From an uncultured Opitutia bacterium (lineage in GTDB: Bacteria; Verrucomicrobiota; Verrucomicrobiia; Opitutales; Opitutaceae), in NCBI GenBank assembly GCA_903896015.1, contig CAITWF010000030.1:1-64000 (forward strand): a stretch of 64,000 nucleotides of DNA, given 5' to 3'. The notes under the pieces are model-generated. The model made no database searches and was not told the origin of the DNA. It saw only the letters and a list, made by a program, of their open reading frames with translations. Shown in pieces: positions 43,958 through 53,398 of the stretch. The position numbers were made by a program, and so were the translations under genes. Each line of letters starts with the position of its first letter. Position 1 is the first letter of the stretch.

Positions 43958-46900
43958 ATGAACGTGAACCCTGTTCTCCGCTCCGCGGCGCTGGTGGCAG
44001 CCGCAATCTTCATCTCGGTGGTGCCTGCGTCGCGGGCTGCATCTTCGATCTCGCCGGTCGATCTGCGGTGTGAATTTCGTGCCAATCCGATCGGGCTCGG
44101 CGAAACGCAGCCGCGACTCTCGTGGAAAATCGCCGCGAGCGACGCCACGGCCCGCGGGCTGCGCCAGGCCGCGTGGCAGATCCGGGTCGCTGCCACCGCG
44201 GAGGCGCTTGCGGCCGGGCGCGCGGATTTGTGGGACTCGGGAAAAGTTGCCTCCGACGCCACCAATAACCTCGTCTATGGCGGCGCGCCGCTGAAGTCGC
44301 GCGCCGCGTGCGTCTGGTCAGTGCGCGTGTGGGATCAGGAGGGCGAGGCTTCGGCATGGAGCGCGCCGGCGAGCTGGACGATCGGTTTGCTTGACGTCGC
44401 CGAATGGAACGCCGACTGGATCGGGCTCGACGCTCCGCCGCCGACCGACGGCTCGATCGTGAGCGACGCGGCGCGTGCGCGGCTTTTCCAAACCGAATGG
44501 GTGCGCGCGGGCCTCGAGCCGTCGACGAAGAGCCCGCTCGCGGCGAGCTTTCGGAAACAATTTGCACTGCCGGTCGATCGGAAAGTGGTCCGTGCCGCCC
44601 TGCTGCTCACGCCGGACATGCGGTGCGCGGTCACCGTTAACGACCTCGCGTTCGGCGAAGTCACGCGCTCGGATCGGATGCGGCCAATCGATGTCACGGC
44701 CGCACTTGCGCCCGGTGAAAACCGGCTCGGCCTCGCGATCACGCAGGACGATGGCTATCCGCCCGCGGTGCTTGGCGAGCTGATGGTGGAGTTTGCCGAG
44801 GGCGAACCACTGCGCGTGGCGATCGACAAGACTTGGGAATTCTCGACCGACGGAACCGAGTGGAAACCGGTCGTCGCCACCGACACGCAGCGCCGCGAGG
44901 GTGGTTTCCATACGCCCTGGGGCACGCCGGACGATTCGACGCACTGGCTCGCGCCGGCGCCGTGGCTGCGGAAAAGTTTTGCAATCGCGAAGTCGGTGAA
45001 GCGCGCGACGGTTTACGCCGCGGCGCTGGGATTTTATGAGCTGCGCGTGAACGGTGGGCGCGTGAGCCGTGATGTGTTCACGCCGGGGTGGACGGAATAT
45101 ACGAAGCGCGTCCACTACCAGACCTACGACGTGACCGCGCAGCTCAAGCCCGGTGCGAATGCGATTGGCGCGTTGCTCGGCGACGGCTGGTTTGCGGGTG
45201 TCGCGGCCTACACGGGCAAACGCCACTACTACGGGGGCAACCCGCGGCTCCGCGTCCAGCTCGAGGTCGAATATGCTGACGGCACGCGCGACACGATCGC
45301 GACAGATGGATCGTGGCGCGGAAACTTCGGCGCGGTGCGCTATGCCGACCTCTATCTCGGGTGCGCCTACGATGCGCGGTTGGAACGTGATGATTGGGCG
45401 CGGGGGAATTTCGAGGACAAGGCGTGGACTCCGGTGATGGTCGGATTGAGCGCCGACTCGCCAAAGAATTTTGTGCTCGAAGCGGCGACCCTTGAGCCGG
45501 TGCGCGTGCAGGACGTGTTGCCGGCGAAGAGCGTCACGCAACCGCGCCCCGGCGTTTACGTGTTCGATCTTGGACAGAACATGGTCGGCTGGGCGCGGCT
45601 AAACGTGCGCGGCACGGCCGGGCAGAAACTCACCGTGCGCCACGGCGAGATGCTCAATCCGAATGGCACGCTCTACACCTCCAATCTCCGCGCGGCGACT
45701 GCGACGGACATATTCTGGCTGCGTGACGGAGAGCAAACCCTTGAGCCGTGGGGCACGCTGCACGGGTTTCGCTACGTCGAGATTATCGGTCTCACGGCGG
45801 CGCCGAAGCCGGCGATGGTCACGGGCATCGTGGTGCACAGCCCGATGGAGCGCGTGGGAGAATTCGCGTGCTCGGATCTGCGGGTGAACCAGCTTTTTCA
45901 CAACATCATCTGGGGCCAAATGGGAAATTGCATTGAGGCGCCGACCGACTGTCCGCAGCGCGACGAGCGGCTCGGCTGGACGGGCGACACCCAATTTTTT
46001 GTGCGCACGGGGCTCTTCAATTTCGAGGCCGCAAGTTTCATCGAGCGCTGGCTCGTGACGATCGCGACGGATTCGCAGGGCGAGGACGGGACGTTTCCCG
46101 ACACTGTTCCCGCGATTGGGCACAAGCCGCACGCGGTCACGGCGTGGGGAGACGCGGCGCTCGTGGTCACCCATGCGCTGTGGAAAGTCTACGGCGACAC
46201 GCGTGCGGTTGAGAAACACTATGACGAACTCGCGCGCTACATCGCGAACCTGCGCGGCCGCGCGAAGGATGGCATTGTGAAAGTCGGCGGCTACGGTGAC
46301 TGGCTCAACAAGGGCGGCGGCGCGAAGACCGAAGTAATGGACACGGCCTACTACGCGTATCTCTGCGGAATCATGGCCGAGATGGGCCGCGCGATCGGGC
46401 GCGATGCGGACGCGGCGAAATTTTCCGATGAGCAGCACGCGGTGACCGAGGCATGGCGGAAGAGTTTTCTGAAGCCGGACGGATCGATTCTAGAAAGCAG
46501 CCAGACGGGTTTCGCGCTGGCGTTCACGATGGGGTTGCTGCCGGACGAGATCAGAGCGGCGGCGGCGGAGAAATTTGTCGCGGACATCGCGGAAAAAAAC
46601 TGGCACCTCGCGACCGGCTTCATCGGCACGCCGCGGTTGCTGCCGGCGCTGCACGCAGCGGGGCGCGATGACGTGGCGTATCGGCTGCTCCTACAGGACA
46701 CTTATCCCTCGTGGCTTTTCCAAGTGAAGCTCGGAGCGACGACGATGTGGGAGCGGTGGGATGGCTGGACGCCCGAGCAGGGCTTCCAGTCCATCGGGAT
46801 GAACTCTTTCAACCATTATGCCTTCGGTTCGGTCGGCGAGTATCTCTACCGCTTCGTTGGCGGGATCGACACGGATGGCGCCGGTTTCCGAAAAATTTCG

Positions 46901-47200
46901 ATCGCGCCGCAGCCGGGTGATGGCCTGACCGCGGCGCGGACGAGCTACGAGGCGCCGACGGGAAAAGTTTCGAGCGCATGGAAACTCGCCGGAGATCAGC
47001 TCACGCTGGACGTGACCGTGCCGCCGAACACGACCGCGACCGTTCGCGTGCCGACGTCGGATGCGTCTTCCGTCAAGGAGGGCGGGATCGCGGCAGCGAA
47101 GGCGAGGGGCGTCGAACCTCTCGCGCCCGAGGCGGGCGCGGCGATTTTCCGCGTGGGGTCGGGGACGTATCAATTTTCCGCGACCGCGCCAAAAACGTGA
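43958..47200 (+). CDS. GH78 alpha-L-rhamnosidase
   Basis: A 1080-residue secreted glycoside hydrolase. The N-terminal beta domains begin with VDLRCEFRANPIGLGETQPR LSW-type sequence and include AAALGFYELRVNGGRVSRDV and LGDGWFAG. The (alpha/alpha)6 catalytic domain has the GH78 signature DCPQRDERLGWTGD (about residues 663-676), in which the Asp/Glu residues provide the general acid and water activation, and the C-terminal sheet contains WERWDGW and GMNSFNHYAFGSVGEYLYR. It removes L-rhamnose from rhamnogalacturonan or glycosides. It is divergent from a PL10 pectate lyase. Confidence 0.92.
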   Translation: MNVNPVLRSAALVAAAIFISVVPASRAASSISPVDLRCEFRANPIGLGETQPRLSWKIAASDATARGLRQAAWQIRVAATAEALAAGRADLWDSGKVASDATNNLVYGGAPLKSRAACVWSVRVWDQEGEASAWSAPASWTIGLLDVAEWNADWIGLDAPPPTDGSIVSDAARARLFQTEWVRAGLEPSTKSPLAASFRKQFALPVDRKVVRAALLLTPDMRCAVTVNDLAFGEVTRSDRMRPIDVTAALAPGENRLGLAITQDDGYPPAVLGELMVEFAEGEPLRVAIDKTWEFSTDGTEWKPVVATDTQRREGGFHTPWGTPDDSTHWLAPAPWLRKSFAIAKSVKRATVYAAALGFYELRVNGGRVSRDVFTPGWTEYTKRVHYQTYDVTAQLKPGANAIGALLGDGWFAGVAAYTGKRHYYGGNPRLRVQLEVEYADGTRDTIATDGSWRGNFGAVRYADLYLGCAYDARLERDDWARGNFEDKAWTPVMVGLSADSPKNFVLEAATLEPVRVQDVLPAKSVTQPRPGVYVFDLGQNMVGWARLNVRGTAGQKLTVRHGEMLNPNGTLYTSNLRAATATDIFWLRDGEQTLEPWGTLHGFRYVEIIGLTAAPKPAMVTGIVVHSPMERVGEFACSDLRVNQLFHNIIWGQMGNCIEAPTDCPQRDERLGWTGDTQFFVRTGLFNFEAASFIERWLVTIATDSQGEDGTFPDTVPAIGHKPHAVTAWGDAALVVTHALWKVYGDTRAVEKHYDELARYIANLRGRAKDGIVKVGGYGDWLNKGGGAKTEVMDTAYYAYLCGIMAEMGRAIGRDADAAKFSDEQHAVTEAWRKSFLKPDGSILESSQTGFALAFTMGLLPDEIRAAAAEKFVADIAEKNWHLATGFIGTPRLLPALHAAGRDDVAYRLLLQDTYPSWLFQVKLGATTMWERWDGWTPEQGFQSIGMNSFNHYAFGSVGEYLYRFVGGIDTDGAGFRKISIAPQPGDGLTAARTSYEAPTGKVSSAWKLAGDQLTLDVTVPPNTTATVRVPTSDASSVKEGGIAAAKARGVEPLAPEAGAAIFRVGSGTYQFSATAPKT

Positions 47201-47248
47201 TGCTCGTCAAGCGAAGTTGGGGCACTTTCGCTCGCGCGACCGGCGCGC

Positions 47249-47638
47249 TCACGGGCTCGGGCGGGCGGGCGGCGGCTCGGCGAGCACGGCCTTGACGGTG
47301 TCGATCAGTTCCTGCGGCAAGAAGGGTTTGGCGAGGGCGCGGCGCGCGCCAATTTTCGCGGCAATCTCAAGATACATCGTCGAGCGCGGCATGCCGCCGG
47401 ACATCGCGATGATCGGCAGGCGGGGGTTGGCGCGGTGGAGCTCGATGATCGTTTCGACGCCCTCTTTGCCTGGCATCACGAGATCCGTGAGCACGAGATC
47501 GATCGGCGTGGTGCGAAACAGTTCGATGCCTTGCTGTCCGTCGGCGGCTTCGATCGTCTCGTGGCCCGCGATTGCCAGCGTCTGGGCGACCGCCGAGCGT
47601 AGCAGATCGTCGTCATCGATGATGAGAATTCGGGCCAT
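47249..47638 (-). CDS. single-domain response regulator (CheY-like)
   Basis: A 129-residue receiver domain with acidic pocket D8-D10, phosphoacceptor D52 (LVLTDLVMPG), Ser at MSGG and Lys in LAKPF. There is no output domain. It could serve the hybrid histidine kinase or a chemotaxis/other phosphorelay; no partner is adjacent. The following 301 bases (47639-47939) contain no convincing gene or RNA. Confidence 0.88.
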   Translation of the reverse strand: MARILIIDDDDLLRSAVAQTLAIAGHETIEAADGQQGIELFRTTPIDLVLTDLVMPGKEGVETIIELHRANPRLPIIAMSGGMPRSTMYLEIAAKIGARRALAKPFLPQELIDTVKAVLAEPPPARPSP

Positions 47639-47939
47639 GTCAGAAAAGGGGGAGGGAAGACGCAGCGGGTCTCGGCTGGGTGTCTTGCCATGACGCCACG
47701 CCCGCTCCGCGGTGACAGCGGAGCGAAGGAAAGTGCGGCGGTGGCAGGAGAGAATTCATGGCGGAGCAACGGATGGCTTCCCTAGAGAATACCCAACATG
47801 GCTGCTTCGTCACATTCCGCGAACGGCTCCAGCGATTTCATTCAAAAAAGCTACGCAGGGCGGGGGCGGGCATTGCGTGCGCTTTTCCCCAACAGTTTGC
47901 GCGGTTCGTGCCGATGCCACACTGCGAAAACCGCCCTAA

Positions 47940-48869
47940 ATGATTGCGGACGTTAACCATCCGGCCAGTTCGACGCTTACGCCCGAAGACATCGTGCGCG
48001 AGGTGAAGCATTTGCCGTCCGCGCCGAAGGTGCTGCCGCGCCTGAAGCAGCTGCTGGGCGACGGCAACTCGGCGATGCACGAAATCGTCTCGCTCATCCG
48101 GCTCGACCCGGGGATCGCGGTGCGGGTGCTGCAGACCGCGAACAGCGCCTATTTCAGCAAGGGAGTGCGTTGCGTGACGGTCGACGAGGCCGTGAACCGC
48201 GTGGGCTACAACCAAGTTTACGAACTCGTCTCGTTCGCCGTCGCCTCGCAGGTGCTGGTGCGCCCGCTGGAAGTTTACGGCCTCGAGGCCGACGAACTGT
48301 GGAAAATGTCGGTCGCGTGTGCGCTGGCGACCGAGGAGCTGGCAGCGCTCAGCGGTCAGGAGCGCGACGCCGCCTATACGATCGGATTGCTGCACTCGGT
48401 CGGCATGGTCGCGATCGATGAGTGGGCGCTGCGCAACGCGCGGGTGCTGCGACTGTCGACGGCGGGCTACCCGCGGGAGGCGACGGAAAGCGAGCGGGCG
48501 GCCTTCGGGTTTAATTCGGCGCAGGTCGGCGGCGCGTTGCTGATCGACTGGGGTTTTCCGCGTTCGATCGCGGAGCCGGTGCGATGGCAATACTCACCGC
48601 GCAGTTCCTTGAGCCAAGCGAAGATGGCGATCACGCTGCACGTCGCGAAATGGCTGCGGACCACGGTATGCGCGCCGCAGAAGGAAGTGCCTTGGCCGGA
48701 GGAGACGCACTTGAATGCGCTGTCGCTTACCAAACCAAAACTTTCCGCGCTGGTCGCCGAGGTGTCGCACCGCATCGCGGCGGTGAGCTCACTGCTGGAC
48801 GCAGCGGCAGACGACGCGGCGGGGCAGAAGCGGCTGTTTCCGGCAGGCGCCGACGACTGGAAGATCTGA
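47940..48869 (+). CDS. HDOD-domain signalling protein
   Basis: A 309-residue protein built almost entirely of an HDOD domain: VREVKHLPSAPKVLPRLKQL, VSLIRLDPGIAVRVLQTANS, the conserved VDEAVNRVGYNQVYELVSFA and TIGLLHSVGMVAIDEWAL. HDOD proteins lack the catalytic HD metal site and act as scaffolds in motility, chemotaxis and stress signalling. One of four HDOD genes in 14 kb. Confidence 0.85.
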   Translation: MIADVNHPASSTLTPEDIVREVKHLPSAPKVLPRLKQLLGDGNSAMHEIVSLIRLDPGIAVRVLQTANSAYFSKGVRCVTVDEAVNRVGYNQVYELVSFAVASQVLVRPLEVYGLEADELWKMSVACALATEELAALSGQERDAAYTIGLLHSVGMVAIDEWALRNARVLRLSTAGYPREATESERAAFGFNSAQVGGALLIDWGFPRSIAEPVRWQYSPRSSLSQAKMAITLHVAKWLRTTVCAPQKEVPWPEETHLNALSLTKPKLSALVAEVSHRIAAVSSLLDAAADDAAGQKRLFPAGADDWKI

Positions 48870-48948
48870 GTGATTCGGGGGCAAAGGCTGTCCTTCCGAG
48901 CGCCGCGGCCCGGCGGCCCCGGTAAACCGCCGGAGGAAGCCGCGCGGC

Positions 48949-49320
48949 TTACTCGCAGCGCGCGTAGATTTTTTGCAGCATCGAGACCGACGGCGCGGGG
49001 CCGGCGGCCGGGCGCGCGTTGGCGCCGAGGCTGCAGCGTAGGAGCAGCTGTTCGTTTTCCTTGTCGAGCTGGAGAATTTGCAGGATGCGGCCGCGGGTCT
49101 GCTCGAGTTGCGCGCGCGCTTCCGGGTCGCGGACGGAGGCGGCAGGGAGGGCGCGGAGGGCGGCGAGCGAGACGTCGAGTTTTTCGAGGAGCGAGCGTTT
49201 GCGCTCAAGCAGCGCGGCGTCGGGCACGCGCTGGTACTGGCGGAGGAAACGGTTTTCGTCGAGGACCGCCTGGTGGATTTCGTCGCAGAGCGCGTGGTGT
49301 TGATGGAGGGCGGAGCTCAT
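48949..49320 (-). CDS. small coiled-coil protein, FlgN-like
   Basis: A 123-residue mostly helical protein: HQHHALCDEIHQAVLDENRF, then LLERKRSLLEKLDVSLAALR and a second helix rich in Leu/Glu (DPEARAQLEQTRGRILQILQ LDKENEQLL-type). The size and helix pattern resemble FlgN flagellar export chaperones, but FlgN sequences diverge widely and I would not name it firmly. Its ATG overlaps the stop of the TPR gene upstream (ATGA), so production is coupled. Confidence 0.55.
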   Translation of the reverse strand: MSSALHQHHALCDEIHQAVLDENRFLRQYQRVPDAALLERKRSLLEKLDVSLAALRALPAASVRDPEARAQLEQTRGRILQILQLDKENEQLLLRCSLGANARPAAGPAPSVSMLQKIYARCE

Positions 49321-50717
49321 GGGGTAGCGGCGGTTTTGGCGAGCGGCGCTTCGGGCTTGAGTGAGTCGGTGGGAACTGGGGATTTTCCGGTGCTGGTGTC
49401 GAAGAAGGCAGTGACCTTTTGCACGGTTCGATCGCGCCAGGCAAGGTGTTCGATGCGCCAGGCGGACATGCGGGACAGTTCGGCGAGCTCGGGCGGCGGG
49501 GTCGCACCCGCGGTATCGATGATGCTTTGGTAGGAGCTGTGGGCGCGCTCGGGCAGGCCCAAGCGCTCGTAGCAGAGCGCGAGCTGGTAAACGATCGGGA
49601 GACGCCAAGCGGGCTCGGGCGAAAGTTCGACCAGTCCGGTGTAGATCGCGTGAGCGTTGATCATGTCGCCACTCTCGAAGAAATCGTTGGCGAGCTGGTT
49701 GCCGGTGCGGCGTTGCCAGTAGGCCCAGCGTTTCGGATCGGTGGCGACGCGGGATTTTTCAGCGTGGAGCAGATCGAGCACGGCGCGAAAGGCGTCCTGC
49801 GGGCGCTTGAGCTCGCGCAGCGTGACGGCGAGGAGATAGCGGGCCTCGGGGACGTTTTCGTCGTCGGGCCACTGGTCGATGAAGCTCTTGAACGCGCCGA
49901 GCGCATTCTCGAGATCGCCCTGGAGCCGGAGTGAGTAGGCGGACTTGAACGCGGCTCGCGCACGATCGGCGGGCGCGAGATCGAGGAGGCGGAGGCGGGC
50001 AAAGAATTTTGCGGCCTCGGCAAACTCGCCGGCTTGGAAATGCGTCTCGGCGATCTCGAACTGCGCGGTCTTCGCGAGGACTTGATAGCGCGCAAAGCCG
50101 TCGCTCGTCGGGAGCTTGAGGGTGGAGTTGATGACGTTGTAGAAGCGGGCGATCGCGAGCTTGTAGACGCCCATGGTGCGGAGCGTGCGGCCGAGCTCGA
50201 GGTAGGCGTCGGGTGTGCGCTCGTCGCCGGGATAATCCTTGAGGTAGCGCTCGTAGATCGCGGCGGCCTTGGTGAGGGCGCCCTGGCGGCGGTGCATGTG
50301 CGCGAGGCCGAGGAGCGCGGTCTTCAGCTCGGGCGTTGCGACGCGCGGTGCGTTGAGCACCTGACGGTAGGCGATCTCGGCGGCTTCGTAGTCGCCACGG
50401 TCGGTGAGCGAGACGCCGAGGTTGAGGAGGCCGTGAATTTCGTCGGCGGCGTGCGCGGGCTTTTTTCCCTCCGCCGATTTTTCGCTCGGCGCGGGAGCCT
50501 CCGTGGCCGGCTCGGATTGAGCCCCGGCGGGTGACGCTTTTTCCGCCCCGGACGTCGGGGCGTTTTTTTCCGCCGGTTTCGGCGAAAGCGGCCCGACGTC
50601 GAGCTTTTCCAGTTTCGATTCGAATTTCGCCGTTTCGTCCGCCCGCGCCGCGACCGTGAGTGCGAGCGCGAGGCAGGCGACAGCGGTGGCGAGCGGCAAA
50701 CGGGGGCGGCGGATCAT
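49317..50717 (-). CDS. exported TPR-repeat protein
   Basis: A 466-residue protein with signal peptide (ending near AARADET), a Pro/Ala/Glu-rich linker to about residue 90, then at least six TPR-like helical hairpins, e.g. GVSLTDRGDYEAAEIAYRQV, AAIYERYLKDYPGDERTPDA and YLELGRTLRTMGVYKLAIAR. It would be a periplasmic scaffold. Coupled by 4-bp overlaps to the genes on both sides, so the three products probably form or build one structure. Function unknown; a motility role is guessed from neighbours. Confidence 0.7.
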   Translation of the reverse strand: MIRRPRLPLATAVACLALALTVAARADETAKFESKLEKLDVGPLSPKPAEKNAPTSGAEKASPAGAQSEPATEAPAPSEKSAEGKKPAHAADEIHGLLNLGVSLTDRGDYEAAEIAYRQVLNAPRVATPELKTALLGLAHMHRRQGALTKAAAIYERYLKDYPGDERTPDAYLELGRTLRTMGVYKLAIARFYNVINSTLKLPTSDGFARYQVLAKTAQFEIAETHFQAGEFAEAAKFFARLRLLDLAPADRARAAFKSAYSLRLQGDLENALGAFKSFIDQWPDDENVPEARYLLAVTLRELKRPQDAFRAVLDLLHAEKSRVATDPKRWAYWQRRTGNQLANDFFESGDMINAHAIYTGLVELSPEPAWRLPIVYQLALCYERLGLPERAHSSYQSIIDTAGATPPPELAELSRMSAWRIEHLAWRDRTVQKVTAFFDTSTGKSPVPTDSLKPEAPLAKTAATP

Positions 50718-51301
50718 TTCGACTGGGTGTAGGTGGCGGAGCTAGGAGCGACAGGTAGGGAGCCGGAGCCGCCGCGCAGTGCGGAGGCGGGCACGATCAT
50801 GTTAACGTCGCCGGGCTTGCCGGAGCCGGGGATTTGGAAATACGGCAGGAAGTCTTCCGGCCGGATGGAGGGACGCGCATCATCGGGAATGATCGCGGGC
50901 GGCGGCGCTTTCGCGGTGGCCGGCGCGGACTTCTCGACGTTCGCCGCGACTTCGATCGACGCGGGCGCGGTTTTCGTTTCGGGCGGAGCGACGGGCACGG
51001 CCGCGATCGAGTCGTGCGGCATGGCGCCGGGAATCGGCGGTGGGCCGGCGGGAGGGCGCACGGTCAGGTCCGGCGGTGGTTGTGGCGCCTGAAAACGCAG
51101 TGGCGGAGGGCCCAGGACGGGGAGGTAGGGCAGAAGCCGCGGCGTTTGTTCCTGGAGGTCGAGCGCCGCATCCGCGTTCGGATGGGTGCGCGCGCCTCCG
51201 GAGACGCTTTTTGGCACCAGCGTTGGGACCAGCAGGAGCGAGACAAAGCGCAAAGCCCTGCGTAGACCCGCCGCTCGGTGCGGTGGTTCGCGATGATTCA
51301 T
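50714..51301 (-). CDS. proline-rich exported protein of unknown function
   Basis: A 195-residue protein starting with a basic/hydrophobic leader (LRFVSLLLVPTLV), then more than 100 residues dominated by Pro and Ala (e.g. LRFQAPQPPPDLTVRPPAGP), ending in a more ordered FLPYFQIPGSGKPGDVNMIV segment. It is the first gene of a translationally coupled trio. No family recognised. A 140-bp gap without features separates it from the histidine kinase gene. Confidence 0.6.
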   Translation of the reverse strand: MNHREPPHRAAGLRRALRFVSLLLVPTLVPKSVSGGARTHPNADAALDLQEQTPRLLPYLPVLGPPPLRFQAPQPPPDLTVRPPAGPPPIPGAMPHDSIAAVPVAPPETKTAPASIEVAANVEKSAPATAKAPPPAIIPDDARPSIRPEDFLPYFQIPGSGKPGDVNMIVPASALRGGSGSLPVAPSSATYTQSK

Positions 51302-51441
51302 TTCGTGTGAGACATTCCATGGTGGTGGATGGTCTTGATTGTGCCCGTCGCTCCTATCGGCACGCGGACGGCGTCACTGAAATGAATTTGCGCCGGGAAA
51401 ATATCTCCCGCCCAGACACGGCCCCGCTCCACCCGGAAAAA

Positions 51442-53364
51442 TCACCCAATCGTTCGCGCGCCGAGCAGGGAGCGGAGGCGGCGGCCGATGTCGTCAAGCC
51501 GGTAGGGCTTTTGGATAAACTCGCGCTGACCCAGCGCCTCGAGCTCTTTGCGAGCCTCGGGCGTGATATGGCCGCTGATCACGATGACTGGAACATGCGG
51601 CCGGCAAACGCGGATAATCTTGAGCACGTCGATCCCGCTGGCCCCGGGCATGTTGAGATCGAGGAGCACCGCTTGGAAAGGCCGCGTGGTGTCCTGCACG
51701 TGCGCGATCGCATCGAGACCGGAGGCGGCGGTGGCCACGCGATAGCCCTTTTGGGTAAACGCCGTGGCGAGCAGTTCGCGCAACGGATCCTCGTCGTCGA
51801 CGATCAGGAGTTGCTCCGTGCCGCCCGGAAACGCATCGGGCGCCGCCAGCAGCGCGGCGGGTGCGGAATGGTTTTCCGCAAGCGGCAGGTAGGCGCTGAA
51901 TGCGCTGCCCACACCCAACGTGCTCTCGACATCGATGCAGCCATGGTGCGCGGTGACAATTCCGTAGACGACAGCGAGCCCGAGGCCGGTGCCTTGGTTG
52001 ACGGGTTTCGTGGTGAAAAACGGTTCGAAGAGCCGCGCGCGCACTTCCGGGCTCATGCCCGTGCCGGTGTCGGCAATACGCAGGCGGGCGTAGCGCTTGG
52101 CCGGATCGACGTGGAGGTGCGGTAGGCTCGCCCCCGCGTGAGTGTCGGTGGTAAGCGTGATTGTGCCGCCCTGCGGCATGGCGTCGCGTGCATTCACGCA
52201 GAGATTGAGCACGATCTGCTGGAGCTGAATTTGATCGGCGAGGAGCGGTGGCAGTCGGTCCTGCAGTTTCAACTGAAAGGTGACGGTGCGCGGAAACGTC
52301 TCCGCGAGGAGCGAGATGAGTTCGCGCGCGAGCTGGTTGAGATCGACGGGAGAAAATCTCACCTCGGTCTTGCGGCTGAACGTGAGGATTTGCTTCACGA
52401 GCCCACTGGCGCGCTGCGCGGCGCGGTGGATTTCACGGAGGCTCTTGTCGAGCAGTTCCGGCGGCGGCGTCCCCTGCTGGCAGAATTCGGCGTAGCCGTT
52501 GATGATCGCGAGGAGGTTGTTGAAATCGTGCGCGATGCCGCCAGCGAGCGTGCCGAGGCTTTCCATTTTCTGCACCTGCCGGAGCTCCTGTTCGAGCTTC
52601 TTGCGCTCGGTGATGTCTTCGCGGAGGCAGAGAAAATTCGTGATCTCTCCCGATGGGCTGCGGAGGCAGGAAACCTTGACCGACTCCCACACCGTGTTGT
52701 GCGCATCGCGGCGCGTGGCGAGCTCGCCGCGCCACTCTTCGCCGCGGCGGATCGTTTCCCAGAAGGCGCGGTAGGAGGCCTCGTCGGGATGGCCGGCGCG
52801 CAGGATTTCGATTTGTTGATCGATGATGTCTTCGAGCGTGTGGCCCGTGACGGCGATGAACTTCGAGTTCACGTAGAGCGGACGTCCGTCGAGATCCGTG
52901 ATGACGATCGAGACGGGGGACTGCTCGACCGCGCGAGAGAGGCGGTAGAATTGCTCCTCGGCGAGACGCTGGCGGGTGATGTCGCGGCCGACGGCACGGA
53001 AGGCGACGATCACGCCGGCTTCGTCGAGCAACGCGGTCTCATCCCAGGCGAACCAGCGCATGCCCTGCGGGGTGACCCAGCGGTGCTGGCTGGTGGCGCG
53101 GTGCGGGTCGCGCGCGAGCTCGGCATTGGTCGCGAGCACCGCGGCGAGATCGTCAGCGTGAACGAAGTCGGCGACGTGCGCGGCGGCGAGGGCGTGCGAA
53201 GTGCGGCCGAACTTGCGGGCGAAGGAGAGGTTGGCGGCGAGGAGGCGGCCGGCGGTATCGCGGCAATACGCGCAGTCGGCGCTGGTTTCCCAAGCGCCCA
53301 GCCACGACTCGGACGCGGGCGGGCCGGCCAAGTCGACAAACGGTGCAATCGTCGCGACAGACAT
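51442..53364 (-). CDS. hybrid sensor histidine kinase (PAS-PAS-HisKA-HATPase-REC)
   Basis: A 640-residue soluble kinase without membrane helices. PAS 1 spans about 20-130 and PAS 2 about 140-255 (ITDLDGRPLYVNSKFIAVTG), each with a PAC end (VGRDIT, REDITERKK). The HisKA box is GTLAGGIAHDFNNLLAIING with H279. The ATPase part shows VLNLCVNARDAM (N box), RIADTGTGM (G1) and GTGLGLAVVYGIV (G2). A C-terminal receiver domain has VLLDLNMPG with the phosphoacceptor Asp. It senses a cytoplasmic signal and may pass phosphate to the single-domain regulator at 47249. Confidence 0.92.
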   Translation of the reverse strand: MSVATIAPFVDLAGPPASESWLGAWETSADCAYCRDTAGRLLAANLSFARKFGRTSHALAAAHVADFVHADDLAAVLATNAELARDPHRATSQHRWVTPQGMRWFAWDETALLDEAGVIVAFRAVGRDITRQRLAEEQFYRLSRAVEQSPVSIVITDLDGRPLYVNSKFIAVTGHTLEDIIDQQIEILRAGHPDEASYRAFWETIRRGEEWRGELATRRDAHNTVWESVKVSCLRSPSGEITNFLCLREDITERKKLEQELRQVQKMESLGTLAGGIAHDFNNLLAIINGYAEFCQQGTPPPELLDKSLREIHRAAQRASGLVKQILTFSRKTEVRFSPVDLNQLARELISLLAETFPRTVTFQLKLQDRLPPLLADQIQLQQIVLNLCVNARDAMPQGGTITLTTDTHAGASLPHLHVDPAKRYARLRIADTGTGMSPEVRARLFEPFFTTKPVNQGTGLGLAVVYGIVTAHHGCIDVESTLGVGSAFSAYLPLAENHSAPAALLAAPDAFPGGTEQLLIVDDEDPLRELLATAFTQKGYRVATAASGLDAIAHVQDTTRPFQAVLLDLNMPGASGIDVLKIIRVCRPHVPVIVISGHITPEARKELEALGQREFIQKPYRLDDIGRRLRSLLGARTIG

Positions 53365-53398
53365 TTAGAGGTAGCTATCGACGCACGCGGGCAGGACT

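Noticed and set aside
42496-44265. Extended N-terminus of the pectate lyase into the GH78 promoter region and gene
   Set aside because: The signal peptide begins at 43818; the upstream 149 residues read through the divergent gene and have no homology.
47712-47943. Two overlapping short plus-strand frames before the HDOD gene
   Set aside because: No domain or ribosome site, and inconsistent with the HDOD start; treated as non-coding.
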